DNA of 64,000 nucleotides. Source: Bacteroidota bacterium (GTDB lineage: Bacteria > Bacteroidota > Bacteroidia > Bacteroidales > Lentimicrobiaceae). The first letter of the stretch is position 1, and each line of letters begins with the position of its first letter. This document shows positions 1 through 8,897 of this stretch, in pieces. The position numbers and the translations under genes were made by a program. Below the pieces are notes generated by a model. The model made no database searches and had not been told where the DNA came from. It saw only the letters and a program-made list of their open reading frames with translations. The DNA is taken from the NCBI GenBank assembly GCA_009773455.1, contig WSXU01000001.1, forward strand, positions 53,186-117,185. The letters run 5' to 3'.

Positions 1-364
1 TCTCAGAAAGGAACCTGATCCGTCCGTCGGGCAGGATTTCAGTATACTCAACCATAATCACGGTATCGGCTCCCTCAGGAACCATGGCTCCGGTCATTAT
101 CTTTGAACATTGACCCTTTCCGACAGGGTTGGAAGGTAACACTCCGGCCGGAATGATTTCCAGTACTGAAAAAGGCCCCGGAAGTTCTGACCTTCGGCAG
201 GCATATCCGTCAACTGCCGACTTGTTGAAGGGCGGCATCTCAACATCGGAAAAGACATCTTCCGCAAGCACCCGTCCCACAGCCATATCAAGGGCCGACT
301 GCATGGCAAGCGGCTTTACATCAATGTTGTCAACAATAGCTAGAGCTTGTTCAAAAGTGATCAT
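1..364 (-). CDS. moeA: MoeA, molybdopterin molybdenumtransferase (N-terminal part, cut by window edge)
   Basis: This is the first ~121 codons of a gene that continues beyond the left edge. Reading down from the ATG at 362-364, the protein contains MPPFNKSAVDGYA (around residues 43-55), the signature of the MoeA N-terminal region, followed by MTGAMVPEGADTVIMVEYT, also typical of MoeA. MoeA inserts molybdate into adenylylated molybdopterin in the cytoplasm to complete the molybdenum cofactor. A Bacteroidota -7 motif lies at 391-398, giving a leader of about 20 nt to this ATG. The catalytic C-terminal domain cannot be seen, so intactness is unknown. No other molybdenum cofactor gene is in the window. 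Confidence 0.88.
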   Translation of the reverse strand, partial: MITFEQALAIVDNIDVKPLAMQSALDMAVGRVLAEDVFSDVEMPPFNKSAVDGYACRRSELPGPFSVLEIIPAGVLPSNPVGKGQCSKIMTGAMVPEGADTVIMVEYTEILPDGRIRFLSE

Positions 365-390
365 TCACCGAATTATATAAATGGATTGTG

Positions 391-398
391 CAAAGGTA
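391..398 (-). promoter_or_regulatory. -7 promoter motif for moeA
   Basis: On the minus strand this reads TACCTTTG, matching the Bacteroidota -7 consensus TAnnTTTG. The predicted transcription start is about 20 nt before the moeA ATG. No convincing -33 TTTG is at the expected distance. Confidence 0.45.
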
Positions 399-525
399 AT
401 CATTGACCCGACTCAGGTAACATCAATTACACCCGAAATCAGCATGAAATGTGGTTCTGATCCTGGGTCTTTTTTCTTATATTTGAATATGTTTACTCAT
501 CAGGCTTCACCTCAGATCTATACCT

Positions 526-1077
526 ATGGTTGAAATATTAGGCAATAATTATGTGAGGATCATCGGCAGCACCCTGGCCGTTTACCTGTTTATCATCGTT
601 GCCATCCGGCTGTTTGGCAAAAAGGAACTGGCCCAGCTCTCAGTGGTTGATCTTGTTTTCATCCTGCTGATCAGCAATGCTGTGCAAAATGCCATGGTTG
701 GGCCCGATGCTACTTTAATGGGCGGACTGGTGGCTGCATCCACGCTCTTTGTGGTAAACTACCTGTTGAAATATCTTCAGTTCCGATTTCCGAAGTTCCG
801 AAAAGCCGTTGAAGGTGAAACCATTATGCTGATTTATAAGGGGAAAATCCTGAAACCTCACCTTGTGAAAGCCAGCATCACCGAAGATGAGTTGATGGAA
901 GCCGCCAGGGAACATGGCGTTGCCTCCATCAGCGAAATAGACCTGGCCATCCTCGAAGTGGACGGCAATATCAGCATACTCTCCGACAAGTATAGGAAGA
1001 ACTCTGTTAAAAAACTCAGGGGCAATAAAAGGATAAGCAAAAGGGTGGCTGAACAGGCAGGTTCAGCGCTGATATAA
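526..1077 (+). CDS. DUF421 (YetF-type) membrane protein
   Basis: A 183-residue protein with hydrophobic segments at about residues 13-30 and 40-60 and a third near 68-82, followed by a soluble C-terminal domain. The arrangement, including RLFGKKELAQLSVVDLVFIL after the first helix and the ETIMLIYKGKIL segment that opens the soluble part, is that of the DUF421/YetF family. Its biochemical role is not established. The family is often encoded near stress or membrane-homeostasis genes, which gives no specific hint here. The gene stands alone between divergent moeA and the helicase gene. The length is slightly short for the family, but both domains are present. Confidence 0.85.
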   Translation: MVEILGNNYVRIIGSTLAVYLFIIVAIRLFGKKELAQLSVVDLVFILLISNAVQNAMVGPDATLMGGLVAASTLFVVNYLLKYLQFRFPKFRKAVEGETIMLIYKGKILKPHLVKASITEDELMEAAREHGVASISEIDLAILEVDGNISILSDKYRKNSVKKLRGNKRISKRVAEQAGSALI

Positions 1078-1152
1078 GACCCCAAATACCGGAATCCGTT
1101 ACAACCCTGCATTCATCCTTAATCTGATTCAGGAGCCGGGAGTTATTATATG

Positions 1153-1160
1153 TACTTTTG
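1153..1160 (+). promoter_or_regulatory. -7 promoter motif for the DEAD-box helicase gene
   Basis: TACTTTTG matches TAnnTTTG and would give a leader of about 35 nt before the ATG at 1201. No clear -33 element is visible. Confidence 0.45.
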
Positions 1161-1200
1161 CTGTTGACAATACTGCCTCAGACGAATTTATCTTTCCTGT

Positions 1201-2343
1201 ATGACATTTGAATCCCTTGGTTTATCCCCTGCTTTGCTGGAAGTCCTTTCCACAATAAAATATTCCGAGCCTTATCCGGTTCAGTCGGAGGTGATCCCGG
1301 CTGTGATGAACCGGAAGGATATACTGGGCATTGCGCCTACCGGCTCGGGTAAGACCGCCGGATATGTTCTGCCCTTGCTCATGAATCTTCAGGAAAAGAA
1401 GCTGTCACGCAACCGTCATGTGCAGGTACTCGTTCTTGTACCTACCCGTGAACTGGCCATCCAGGTGAATGATGTGTTTAAACTGTTTGGAGCTGCAGTC
1501 CCCGGCAAAATCAAAATTCTGGCCGTATACGGTGGCGTTGCCGTCAATCCGCAGATGATGGCCCTGCAGGGGGTGAATATCCTGATTGCCACCCCCGGCC
1601 GTCTGCTTGAACTTGAAGCCTCAAATGCGGTAAAATTGTCAGGAATCGAAACCCTGGTGCTTGATGAAGCCGATAAAATGCTCAACCTTGGTTTTCAGGA
1701 AGAGATGAACCGGATTTTTGAACTTCTCCCCAAAAAGCGCCAGAACCTGCTGTTCTCAGCTACCCTGAGCGATGACGTGAATAACATCAACCGGGTTTTA
1801 TTACATGATCCGGTGGTTGTTAAGATCGAAAATGAGAAGGATAACATCGATCTGATAGAACAAACGGCATACCTGGTTCCGGATGAGCGAAAGGGCCCGC
1901 TGTTACGTTATCTGATCAAACAGCACAGTATGAAACAGGTGCTGGTTTTCGCCTCCTCGGTTTACAGTTCTGAAAAAGTAGCAGAAAAGTTGAGGAACAG
2001 CGGGGTTGATGCTACCGCCATGCACAGCAAATTAAGCCAGAAAGCCAGAACCGACGCCATGGAACGGTTCAGATCGGGCAAACTCAGGGTTATGGTGGCC
2101 ACCGACCTGATCAGCCGTGGCATAGATATAAAATTTCTTCCTTATGTCATCAACTACGAATTGCCCCGTTCACCCAAAGACTATATCCACCGGATCGGCC
2201 GCACCGGACGTGCCGAATCTCCCGGCGAAGCCATCTCCTTTGTGTCTCCCGTCGATGAACATCACTTCAGGGTAATTCAGAAAAAAATGGGGAAATGGGT
2301 AACCCTGATCGATAGCAAAAATATTGAATTCAGAGGGTTTTAG
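1201..2343 (+). CDS. DEAD-box ATP-dependent RNA helicase
   Basis: A 380-residue helicase with all the core motifs: an N-terminal Q-motif region, Walker A APTGSGKT (residues 45-52), PTRELA (81-86), TPGR (131-134), DEAD (155-158), SAT (186-188), the ATDLISRGIDI segment (300-310) and HRIGRTGR (330-337). It would unwind short RNA duplexes during ribosome assembly or RNA decay. It ends soon after the second RecA-like domain, so it lacks the long basic tail seen in many RhlE/CsdA-type helicases. The core-only form fits a small RhlE-like subgroup, but the exact subfamily cannot be fixed by eye. It is monocistronic, with its own -7 motif. Confidence 0.95.
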   Translation: MTFESLGLSPALLEVLSTIKYSEPYPVQSEVIPAVMNRKDILGIAPTGSGKTAGYVLPLLMNLQEKKLSRNRHVQVLVLVPTRELAIQVNDVFKLFGAAVPGKIKILAVYGGVAVNPQMMALQGVNILIATPGRLLELEASNAVKLSGIETLVLDEADKMLNLGFQEEMNRIFELLPKKRQNLLFSATLSDDVNNINRVLLHDPVVVKIENEKDNIDLIEQTAYLVPDERKGPLLRYLIKQHSMKQVLVFASSVYSSEKVAEKLRNSGVDATAMHSKLSQKARTDAMERFRSGKLRVMVATDLISRGIDIKFLPYVINYELPRSPKDYIHRIGRTGRAESPGEAISFVSPVDEHHFRVIQKKMGKWVTLIDSKNIEFRGF

Positions 2344-2361
2344 GAGAGGATGGACAATGTC

Positions 2362-2581
2362 TGTTGGTTAATTCCTAATATCTAATTTCTAATATCTACC
2401 CAAGCTACATAATTTCCATTCAAATCTTCTCTATAAATTACGGTAGATAGACGGCAATTATTTTCGTTTTTTTTACCCCGGGCCTGATTGGTCCGCTTTT
2501 CTTCGAACCTTGACGCAGGTAGTTATTCGTTATTCGTCATTCGTAATTCGTGATTTGAAATCGTAAATCGTAAATCGTAAA
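2362..2581. repeat. Intergenic low-complexity words (TCTAAT and ATTCGT/AATCGTA runs)
   Basis: The gap between the helicase and ppx genes has no gene. It holds a run of 'taatatctaatttctaatatct' type words at about 2371-2398. At 2523-2584 there is a chain of short degenerate words (GTTATTCGT, CATTCGTAATTCGT, then three AATCGTA copies) running into the ppx stop codon. Similar tracts recur in this window near 19.1, 20.2 and 62.3 kb. Confidence 0.7.
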
Positions 2582-3472
2582 TCAAACCAGCCCCTTCTCC
2601 TTCATTTCCTTATACTGCAACAGCACCAGCCCGTCGGCCAGACCTATTTTAGGGGCTACAATAACATTAATGCCGGTCCATTTCAGGATGCGGATAAAAA
2701 TGCGGGCAGCCGGAACAATTACGTCGGCACGGTCGGGGCGCATACCCATCCTTTCGATGCGGACATCCATCGGCATGCTGTTCAGTTGCTTATAGGCATA
2801 CTGCATCTGATCAAAATTGATCATATTGTTGATGGGATAGCCGTACATCTTGGTAATCTTGTTGATGTTGCCTCCTGAACCAACACAGTTCATCCGTCCG
2901 AAATCAGCTTTGAACTGGTTCAGCCATTTGCGCATCAGTTCCCATTCAGTATCTTCCACCTTATCGGCCAGCAACCGGATGGTACCTATACGGAACGAAT
3001 TGGAAGTAATAAAACGGTCACCGTCAAGCACAGAGATTTCCGTTGATCCACCGCCGACATCCACGTAAATGGTTTTGGAGAAATTCTTGTTCACAAATAC
3101 ATTGCTGAGCGAACTGATGATGTTGGCCTCCTCAATGCCGTCAATCATCCCTATTTCAAGCCCGGATTCCCGTTTCACCCTCTCCATGACCTCCACATTA
3201 TTGCTGGCTTCGCGCATGGCAGCGGTAGCAGCAACCCTATAACCCAACGGCTGATACACGTCGATCAGCAGCTTAAATGCCCTCATGGTCTTCACCAGGT
3301 CATCAGCCTTCTGATCTGAAATCATTCCGGTACTGAATACATCCATTCCAAGCCGGAGCGGAATTCGGATCAGTGAAGCCTTTTCGGTAACCGGTCCGCC
3401 CTTGCTTTCAAAAACATTGGCAAATAAAAGCCTGACGGCATTGGAACCTATATCGATACTGGAAAAAAGCAT
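2582..3472 (-). CDS. Ppx/GppA family phosphatase (exopolyphosphatase-like)
   Basis: A 296-residue protein of the ASKHA (actin/hexokinase) fold. IDIGSNAVRLL at residues 6-16 is the phosphate-1 motif, and DVGGGSTEISVLD at 138-150 is the phosphate-2 motif with the glycine-rich turn. The length matches the short, single-module Ppx/GppA proteins of Bacteroidota, which lack the C-terminal HD-like domain of E. coli Ppx. Likely substrates are long-chain polyphosphate or pppGpp, and the sequence alone does not separate them. It lies 45 nt downstream of lpxH on the same strand and is probably cotranscribed. A polyphosphate kinase gene is at 60.2 kb. Confidence 0.9.
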   Translation of the reverse strand: MLFSSIDIGSNAVRLLFANVFESKGGPVTEKASLIRIPLRLGMDVFSTGMISDQKADDLVKTMRAFKLLIDVYQPLGYRVAATAAMREASNNVEVMERVKRESGLEIGMIDGIEEANIISSLSNVFVNKNFSKTIYVDVGGGSTEISVLDGDRFITSNSFRIGTIRLLADKVEDTEWELMRKWLNQFKADFGRMNCVGSGGNINKITKMYGYPINNMINFDQMQYAYKQLNSMPMDVRIERMGMRPDRADVIVPAARIFIRILKWTGINVIVAPKIGLADGLVLLQYKEMKEKGLV

Positions 3473-3517
3473 AAAACCGGACTTTAATGAGAAACCGTTT
3501 CAATCATCCTGTAACCC

Positions 3518-4300
3518 TTAAACCAGGGGTTCAGGTTTACTATTTTTATAGGTCATCAGTTGCAACTCCTCCCCGTCGAAAACCGCATAGCTGAAATTGG
3601 TAATCCAGTCACCCAGGTTGATAAATCTGCTTCCGGCATTGAGGGGCAGGTTGGCGGGTACATGGCGGTGACCGAAAATAAAATAATTGATCGAGGGGTC
3701 GCTTTTCAGGTAGTCTGAAGCAAACCTGAACAACCGTTCTTTGCTGATATCGATCCGGCCGACCGATGATATCTGCTTTTCGTCACGGATCACATTGGCA
3801 TAACGGCTCTTCCGGGAAAAAAACAAAGCCAGCTGGGTACCAATGTCGGGATGCAGCCAACGGAAAAGCCACTGGTTGGGCCTGAATTCAAATACCCTTT
3901 TCAGGAACTTATAACCATTGTCGCCAGGTCCCAGTCCGTCTCCATGCGCAAGAAAGAATCGTTTTCCGTTCCATTCACGGATAACGGCCTCCCGGTGAAG
4001 CTCAATACCGATTTCCTGCTCAAAATAATTAAAAGCCCATATATCATGATTTCCCCGGAAAAGATATACAGGTACCCCCCGGTCTGTGATTTCCGCAAGT
4101 TTTCCGAAAAGCCTTGTAAACCCTTTCGGGACAACGGTTTTGTATTCAAACCAGAAATCGAAAATATCGCCCATCAGATATATTTCCGCCGCATCTGAAC
4201 AAACCTGGTCAAGCCATTGAACCAGCAGCTTTTCCCGTTTCAGGCTTGATGCATGGTCAGGAATACCCAGGTGAAAATCAGAAGCAAAATATATCTTCAA
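3518..4300 (-). CDS. lpxH: UDP-2,3-diacylglucosamine diphosphatase (LpxH family)
   Basis: A 260-residue metallophosphoesterase with the full calcineurin-like metal-binding series: SDFHLG (7-12), GDIFDFW (44-50), GNHD (83-86), AHGDG (118-122) and a late FGHRH motif. The DFWFEY extension after the second motif is characteristic of LpxH. The enzyme hydrolyses UDP-2,3-diacylglucosamine to lipid X at the inner face of the cytoplasmic membrane, the step before the disaccharide is formed in lipid A synthesis. A -7 motif at 4330-4337 gives a leader of about 25 nt. The ppx-like gene follows on the same strand. Another lipid A gene, lpxK, is 2 kb away in a separate transcription unit. Confidence 0.93.
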   Translation of the reverse strand: MKIYFASDFHLGIPDHASSLKREKLLVQWLDQVCSDAAEIYLMGDIFDFWFEYKTVVPKGFTRLFGKLAEITDRGVPVYLFRGNHDIWAFNYFEQEIGIELHREAVIREWNGKRFFLAHGDGLGPGDNGYKFLKRVFEFRPNQWLFRWLHPDIGTQLALFFSRKSRYANVIRDEKQISSVGRIDISKERLFRFASDYLKSDPSINYFIFGHRHVPANLPLNAGSRFINLGDWITNFSYAVFDGEELQLMTYKNSKPEPLV

Positions 4301-4329
4301 GACGGAGTGTTTAAGGGATTCTGTTTATG

Positions 4330-4337
4330 CAAAAATA
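4330..4337 (-). promoter_or_regulatory. -7 promoter motif for lpxH-ppx
   Basis: On the minus strand this reads TATTTTTG, matching TAnnTTTG, about 30 nt upstream of the lpxH ATG. No clear -33 element. Confidence 0.45.
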
Positions 4338-4371
4338 GTGATTTCACTTCAGGATCACCATTTTTAGTATA

Positions 4372-5535
4372 TCAGTGGCCAAAAGCTTTTATGAGACCCT
4401 TTTCCAGTGAACTGACCGAAATATAACGGTCGACGATCATCCCATGGCTGTCGGTCAGAATAAATACAGGAAGTTTCTGTACAAACCAGGCTTTCGCAAC
4501 TGCTGAATTCATTGCTTTCGTGTCGTTAACATTGACCCACCAGAGTTTGTCAAGATTCACTGCAGCTTTCCAGCGATCAGGATACTGGTCGAGGGAAACA
4601 GCAAATACCTCGAAACCTTTTTCCCTGTATTTGTCGTACAATGCCTTGAGTTCATGGTTGGCCTTCCGGCTGGGTGCATCGGTTGCCGTCCAGAAATAAA
4701 CCAGGGTCAGCTTATTTTTGGCCGTGTTCAGTGAGATGTTTTTCGCGTCAGGCCCGGGCAATGTGATACCAGGGGCTGTCCTGCCGGGTTTCATGGCATC
4801 ACGGGCATGCCTTTCGTCTGAAAAGGATTTCCGTATTGCACCAACCCTGCTGTGATAAACCTTAACATGCGGATTACCGCTGTGGTTTGCGGTAAGCATT
4901 GAATCAGCAAGAAACAGCCAGGCACTGTCGGCTGTCTGGTCAAAGACAAACGTCTGCTGAATTTTGCTGTTGATGACCAGGACAAGGGAGAGAAAATCTT
5001 TGTGTTGCCTTAGGTAGTCAATGCCCCTGTCCCTTGTTCTCTGCAACAGAATTGCCCATGCCGAATCGGTGCTGTGCCGGATTGTTTGATAATCGTCCAG
5101 GTCGCGTGCAAGCGACAGCACCGCTCCCAGCGAATCGGCTACCACTTCACCAGCCAGGAGAAGTTTTCTGTAATGGTCGAAAAATCCGGCTTCTTTACCT
5201 CCGGAGATTGAAACAGAATCAGACCGCAAACAGGCTGAAATGGAATCGCCTGGGTGTAACACAACCGGGACAAGGGTTTTGTTTCCGTCCTGAAGCAGGT
5301 AAAAACCGGCCATCCCGGGTTTCAGTTTCAGGCAGAAATTTCCGTTTTTGCCCGGTTTAACAGAATCAACCGGAATATAGGCAGTTGTATCAATCCTGAC
5401 AAGCCGGAGCATGGAACCGGAATTCAGTTCAACTGTACCACATATGGTTGCTGTCGCAGGATCCTTCTGTTGACTGCAGGATATCAGCGTTGCAGACAAT
5501 CCGGCAATGCAAATGAATTTCAGCCAACGACTCAT
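4372..5535 (-). CDS. DUF4369/TlpA-like thioredoxin-fold lipoprotein lacking the CXXC
   Basis: A 387-residue protein starting at the ATG at 5533-5535. An in-frame upstream ATG at 5625 overlaps punA and is less likely. The N-terminus is a lipoprotein signal (LSATLISC). Residues ~20-130 resemble the DUF4369 beta domain found in front of Bacteroidota thiol-disulfide oxidoreductases, and the last ~140 residues form an AhpC/TSA-TlpA thioredoxin fold (KLTLVYFWTATDAPSRK, then FEVFAVSLD). At the usual WCxxC site the sequence is TDAPS, so both redox cysteines are missing. It is therefore probably a non-redox periplasmic lipoprotein of this fold. It is encoded downstream of punA on the same strand. Confidence 0.85.
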   Translation of the reverse strand: MSRWLKFICIAGLSATLISCSQQKDPATATICGTVELNSGSMLRLVRIDTTAYIPVDSVKPGKNGNFCLKLKPGMAGFYLLQDGNKTLVPVVLHPGDSISACLRSDSVSISGGKEAGFFDHYRKLLLAGEVVADSLGAVLSLARDLDDYQTIRHSTDSAWAILLQRTRDRGIDYLRQHKDFLSLVLVINSKIQQTFVFDQTADSAWLFLADSMLTANHSGNPHVKVYHSRVGAIRKSFSDERHARDAMKPGRTAPGITLPGPDAKNISLNTAKNKLTLVYFWTATDAPSRKANHELKALYDKYREKGFEVFAVSLDQYPDRWKAAVNLDKLWWVNVNDTKAMNSAVAKAWFVQKLPVFILTDSHGMIVDRYISVSSLEKGLIKAFGH

Positions 5536-5596
5536 CGCAATTGAACGATTTGGTATCTGATGGTAAATTTCAGAATGAAGGATAATGTAATCAGTT

Positions 5597-6415
5597 TCAG
5601 AGACTGATCTCTTTGAGGAGTTCACTGATGATGCGCGTCATGCGCGGCTCTGCCTTGCTGGCGGCATCAATAACGATCTTATGTGAAACTTCAACGATTT
5701 TTCCGGGAACACCGAGATCGGAAATCACCGAAACGGCAAAAACCGGCACATTCATATGCCTGGCTACAATCACTTCGGGAACTGTTGACATACCAACAGC
5801 ATCAGCACCTATAATGTGAATATACCTGTACTCAGCAGGTGTTTCAAATGTGGGGCCGGTTACAGCAGCATAAACACCGGTGCGGAAGGGAATACCTGCC
5901 CTGGAGGCTATGTCACAGGCCTTATCAAGGATAACCCGATCGTAGGCCTCACTCATATCCGGGAAACGGGGGCCGATCTTATCGTCATTTTTCCCGATCA
6001 GTGGGTTGGTGCCCATCAGGTTGATGTGATCGGTGATAAACATGATATCACCAACTTCGAAGCCCGGATTAAGTCCGCCACTGGCATTGGAAACAAAAAG
6101 GATTTTAATTCCCAGTGCTTTCATTACCCTGATCGGGAAAACGATTTCCTGCATGGTCCAGCCTTCATAAAAATGAAACCGGCCCTGCATGGCAACAATT
6201 CTTTTACCGCCAAGCTTACCGAAAATCAGCTGTCCTTTGTGCCCTTCAACGGTTGAAACCGGAAAATTTGGGATTTCACTGTAAGGGAGTTCTTTTTCAA
6301 TTTTTATTTCACTTGTAAGACCGCCAAGTCCTGTACCTAATATTATTCCTGCTTCCGGATTTTCCGCAATATGCCTGCGGATATAGGCCACGCTCTCATT
6401 GATTCTTTCCAACAT
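5597..6415 (-). CDS. punA: Purine nucleoside phosphorylase (PNP-II type)
   Basis: A 272-residue enzyme beginning at MLERINES (ATG 6413-6415). It cleaves purine ribonucleosides with phosphate to free base and ribose-1-phosphate in the purine salvage pathway. The phosphate-binding GTGLGGL near residue 28, the QGRFHFYEGW segment, the VSNASGGLNPGF segment and the VGMSTVPEVIVARH motif are all typical of trimeric PNP-II enzymes. The start overlaps the end of lpxK by 20 nt, so the two genes are translationally coupled, an arrangement known in Bacteroidota. The upstream in-frame ATG (6454) would lie deeper inside lpxK. Confidence 0.93.
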   Translation of the reverse strand: MLERINESVAYIRRHIAENPEAGIILGTGLGGLTSEIKIEKELPYSEIPNFPVSTVEGHKGQLIFGKLGGKRIVAMQGRFHFYEGWTMQEIVFPIRVMKALGIKILFVSNASGGLNPGFEVGDIMFITDHINLMGTNPLIGKNDDKIGPRFPDMSEAYDRVILDKACDIASRAGIPFRTGVYAAVTGPTFETPAEYRYIHIIGADAVGMSTVPEVIVARHMNVPVFAVSVISDLGVPGKIVEVSHKIVIDAASKAEPRMTRIISELLKEISL

Positions 6416-7454
6416 AATGATAGATTTGTTCTTTAAATGCATCGCCATCCCCACTGTGAAAATCCACCTCGATTGGCATATAATGAATGGGCATCTGAAC
6501 TGCCTTCTCCATCAGATCAGGATTTAAAATCCTCATTGCATCCTTTTCAGTAGTGACCAGTAGCTTATTGCGGCTGTAAAGTTCGTCAAAAATTCTTTTA
6601 ATCTTATCAAGATCTGCATTTGAATATTGATAATGATCCGGATAAAGCAGGGTAGTCAGTTCGTTACAATACTTTTTTAATTGATCCTGAAGCGGATATG
6701 GATTGGCTATACCTACAAACAATATGATATGACTGTATTTTTTTTCAGGGATAAACCGGCAGTCCTGATCCCACAGAGAGGTGATCTGGCCATACCTGAT
6801 AAATGAGAAATAGATTTGCTGATGTGGCCGGGGTTTCAGGTCTGAAATGATTTTGCGCCTGGTGATCGGGGATAAAACATTCGGGGTCTTGGTAACAACG
6901 ATAATATCGGCCCGTGAAGCACCCCTTACTGGTTCCCTCAGCGTCCCGGCAGGAATCAGATAATCATTGCAATAGAGCTTATGATAGTCGGTAAGCAGAA
7001 TTGAAAGACCCGGTTTAACAAACCGGTGTTGATAAGCATCATCCAGCAGGATTACCCCTGTATCAGGGGCATGGCTCAGTATCGACTTTATTCCCCGCCG
7101 ACGGTGACCGTCAACAAAAACCCGGATGTCCTTGTATTTAACGAAGTATTGCATCGGTTCATCCCCGATGGTACGCGCAAAATCAGCCTCAGAAGCAGCA
7201 ATAAAACCATGGGTATCCCGACCATAGCCTCTGCTCAGGGTACTTACTTTCAGCACCGGCAACAGTAACCTGATCAGGTATTCAACATGGGGGGTTTTAC
7301 CGGTTCCACCTGCCGACAGATTCCCGACCGAAATCACCGGAAGGCTGAATCTTTCGGATGGCAGTACCTTCCAATCGAACAACAGGTTCCGTATTCCGAC
7401 AACGAAACCATAGATCAGAGCGAATGGAAGCAAAAGTATCCTGAGAAATTCCAC
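6396..7454 (-). CDS. lpxK: Tetraacyldisaccharide 4'-kinase
   Basis: A 352-residue membrane-associated kinase that phosphorylates the 4' position of the lipid A precursor disaccharide to make lipid IVA. A hydrophobic N-terminal segment (about residues 4-25) anchors it to the inner membrane. The P-loop SAGGTGKTP is at 47-55, and LLDDAYQHR at 136-144 corresponds to the conserved DD.xQHR motif of the family. The start codon is GTG (7452-7454). punA overlaps its 3' end. With lpxH at 3.5 kb this places two lipid A genes close together but in separate transcription units. Confidence 0.94.
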   Translation of the reverse strand: MEFLRILLLPFALIYGFVVGIRNLLFDWKVLPSERFSLPVISVGNLSAGGTGKTPHVEYLIRLLLPVLKVSTLSRGYGRDTHGFIAASEADFARTIGDEPMQYFVKYKDIRVFVDGHRRRGIKSILSHAPDTGVILLDDAYQHRFVKPGLSILLTDYHKLYCNDYLIPAGTLREPVRGASRADIIVVTKTPNVLSPITRRKIISDLKPRPHQQIYFSFIRYGQITSLWDQDCRFIPEKKYSHIILFVGIANPYPLQDQLKKYCNELTTLLYPDHYQYSNADLDKIKRIFDELYSRNKLLVTTEKDAMRILNPDLMEKAVQMPIHYMPIEVDFHSGDGDAFKEQIYHYVGKNQ

Positions 7455-7765
7455 GCCTTAAAAATATATAATTTACATCTCAGTGCAAGTTTTTTACATG
7501 ACAATTCTTTAAACCTGTCTGAGTCTTAAAGATACTAAGAAAACCCGGAAAAATACAATCAGTAAAAAATTTTACTGAATCCTGATGCCTTTCCCCATAC
7601 TTATTAAAGCACCATGGATATGCGGTTTTACAGTGTATCTTTCTTTTAATCAGAATATTTCATATTGGTAATACAACCGGTGGCCTTACATCAAACTGGC
7701 AAGGCACTGAAAGTCACTCAATAATCTTGGGTTTCCGGAAAATTTACCTTAGATTTGAAGTCACA

Positions 7766-8872
7766 ATGAACCAGCATATGCAACTGAAAGAGATCATTCA
7801 AAGCATTGAAACAATGGCCCCGCTTCCTCTTCAGGAAGATTATGATAATTCCGGCCTCCTCACAGGTCATCCCGATGATATGATAACAGGGGCCCTCATC
7901 ACACTCGACATTACTGAACCGGTGATCGTGGAAGCCATCAGGCTGGGTTACAATCTCATCATCGCCCATCACCCGCTGATTTTTAAGCCTTTGAAAAAGA
8001 TCAATGGTCACAATGAAGTTGAGCGCTGTGTCATCAAAGCCATTCAGAATAAAATTGCGCTTTATGCTGCCCACACCAATCTCGATAACAGCAAAGAAGG
8101 TGTAAATGCAATGTTGTGCAGTAAACTGGGGCTGACCCGGACCACCATTCTCAGTCCGGTAGCCGGAAACCTGCGCAAACTTGTGATTTTCGTTCCTGAA
8201 AGTCATGCCGGGAATGTCAGGCAGGCTTTGTTTGCTGCCGGGGCAGGCCACATCGGCCTATACGATTCATGTAGTTTCAATACAGCAGGATCGGGTACCT
8301 TCAGGGCTCTGGAAGGAGCCAGCCCGTTTGTCGGCAAACCAGGCGAAATTCATTCCGAACCCGAAATCAGGATTGAAACCATTATCCCGGCATGGATAGA
8401 ATCAAAGGTTCTATCAGCTGTCAGAAAGGTCCACCCCTATGAGGAAATTGCCTGGGATTCCTATGCACTGACCAACAAGGCATTGAATACCGGTGCCGGC
8501 ATGTACGGTGAATTTGAAAATCCTATGCAGGAAGAGGAATTGATAACCCGGATCAAAGAAGTCCTGAACGTCCCGTTTATAAAATGTTCACCTTTTACCG
8601 GCAAAAAAATAAGCAGGGTTGCTGTTTGTGGTGGATCAGGTAACTTTCTGATTCAGGACGCCATAAGGTCAGGCGCTCAGGCCTTTGTTACAGGAGAACT
8701 TAAATATCACGATTATTTTCTGGCTGAAGGACGGATATTGCTGGTGGAAGCAGGTCATTATGAAACAGAACAATTTACGAAAGAATTATTGTATCAGGTT
8801 GTTAAAGAAAAATTTCCTACCTTTGCACTCCAAATTTCCACGATCCGTACTAATCCGGTTAACTATCTGTAA
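7766..8872 (+). CDS. Nif3-like dinuclear metal-centre protein
   Basis: A protein of about 368 residues in the Nif3/DUF34 family. The metal ligands are visible in AHHPLIFKP, HTNLDNSKEGVN and, near the C-terminus, a GHYETE motif. Between the two halves is the PII-like insert domain (around the HPYEEIAWD segment) that marks the long form. The molecular function is unresolved; GTP cyclohydrolase-type and metal-chaperone roles have been proposed for the family. ATGs at 7766 and 7778 are both plausible starts. The in-frame ATG at 7727 gives extra residues not expected in the family. A zinc-ribbon coiled-coil gene follows 25 nt downstream, a frequent pairing in Bacteroidota. Confidence 0.9.
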   Translation: MNQHMQLKEIIQSIETMAPLPLQEDYDNSGLLTGHPDDMITGALITLDITEPVIVEAIRLGYNLIIAHHPLIFKPLKKINGHNEVERCVIKAIQNKIALYAAHTNLDNSKEGVNAMLCSKLGLTRTTILSPVAGNLRKLVIFVPESHAGNVRQALFAAGAGHIGLYDSCSFNTAGSGTFRALEGASPFVGKPGEIHSEPEIRIETIIPAWIESKVLSAVRKVHPYEEIAWDSYALTNKALNTGAGMYGEFENPMQEEELITRIKEVLNVPFIKCSPFTGKKISRVAVCGGSGNFLIQDAIRSGAQAFVTGELKYHDYFLAEGRILLVEAGHYETEQFTKELLYQVVKEKFPTFALQISTIRTNPVNYL

Positions 8873-8897
8873 TTTAATTATTTAAATCAGGTCTAAT

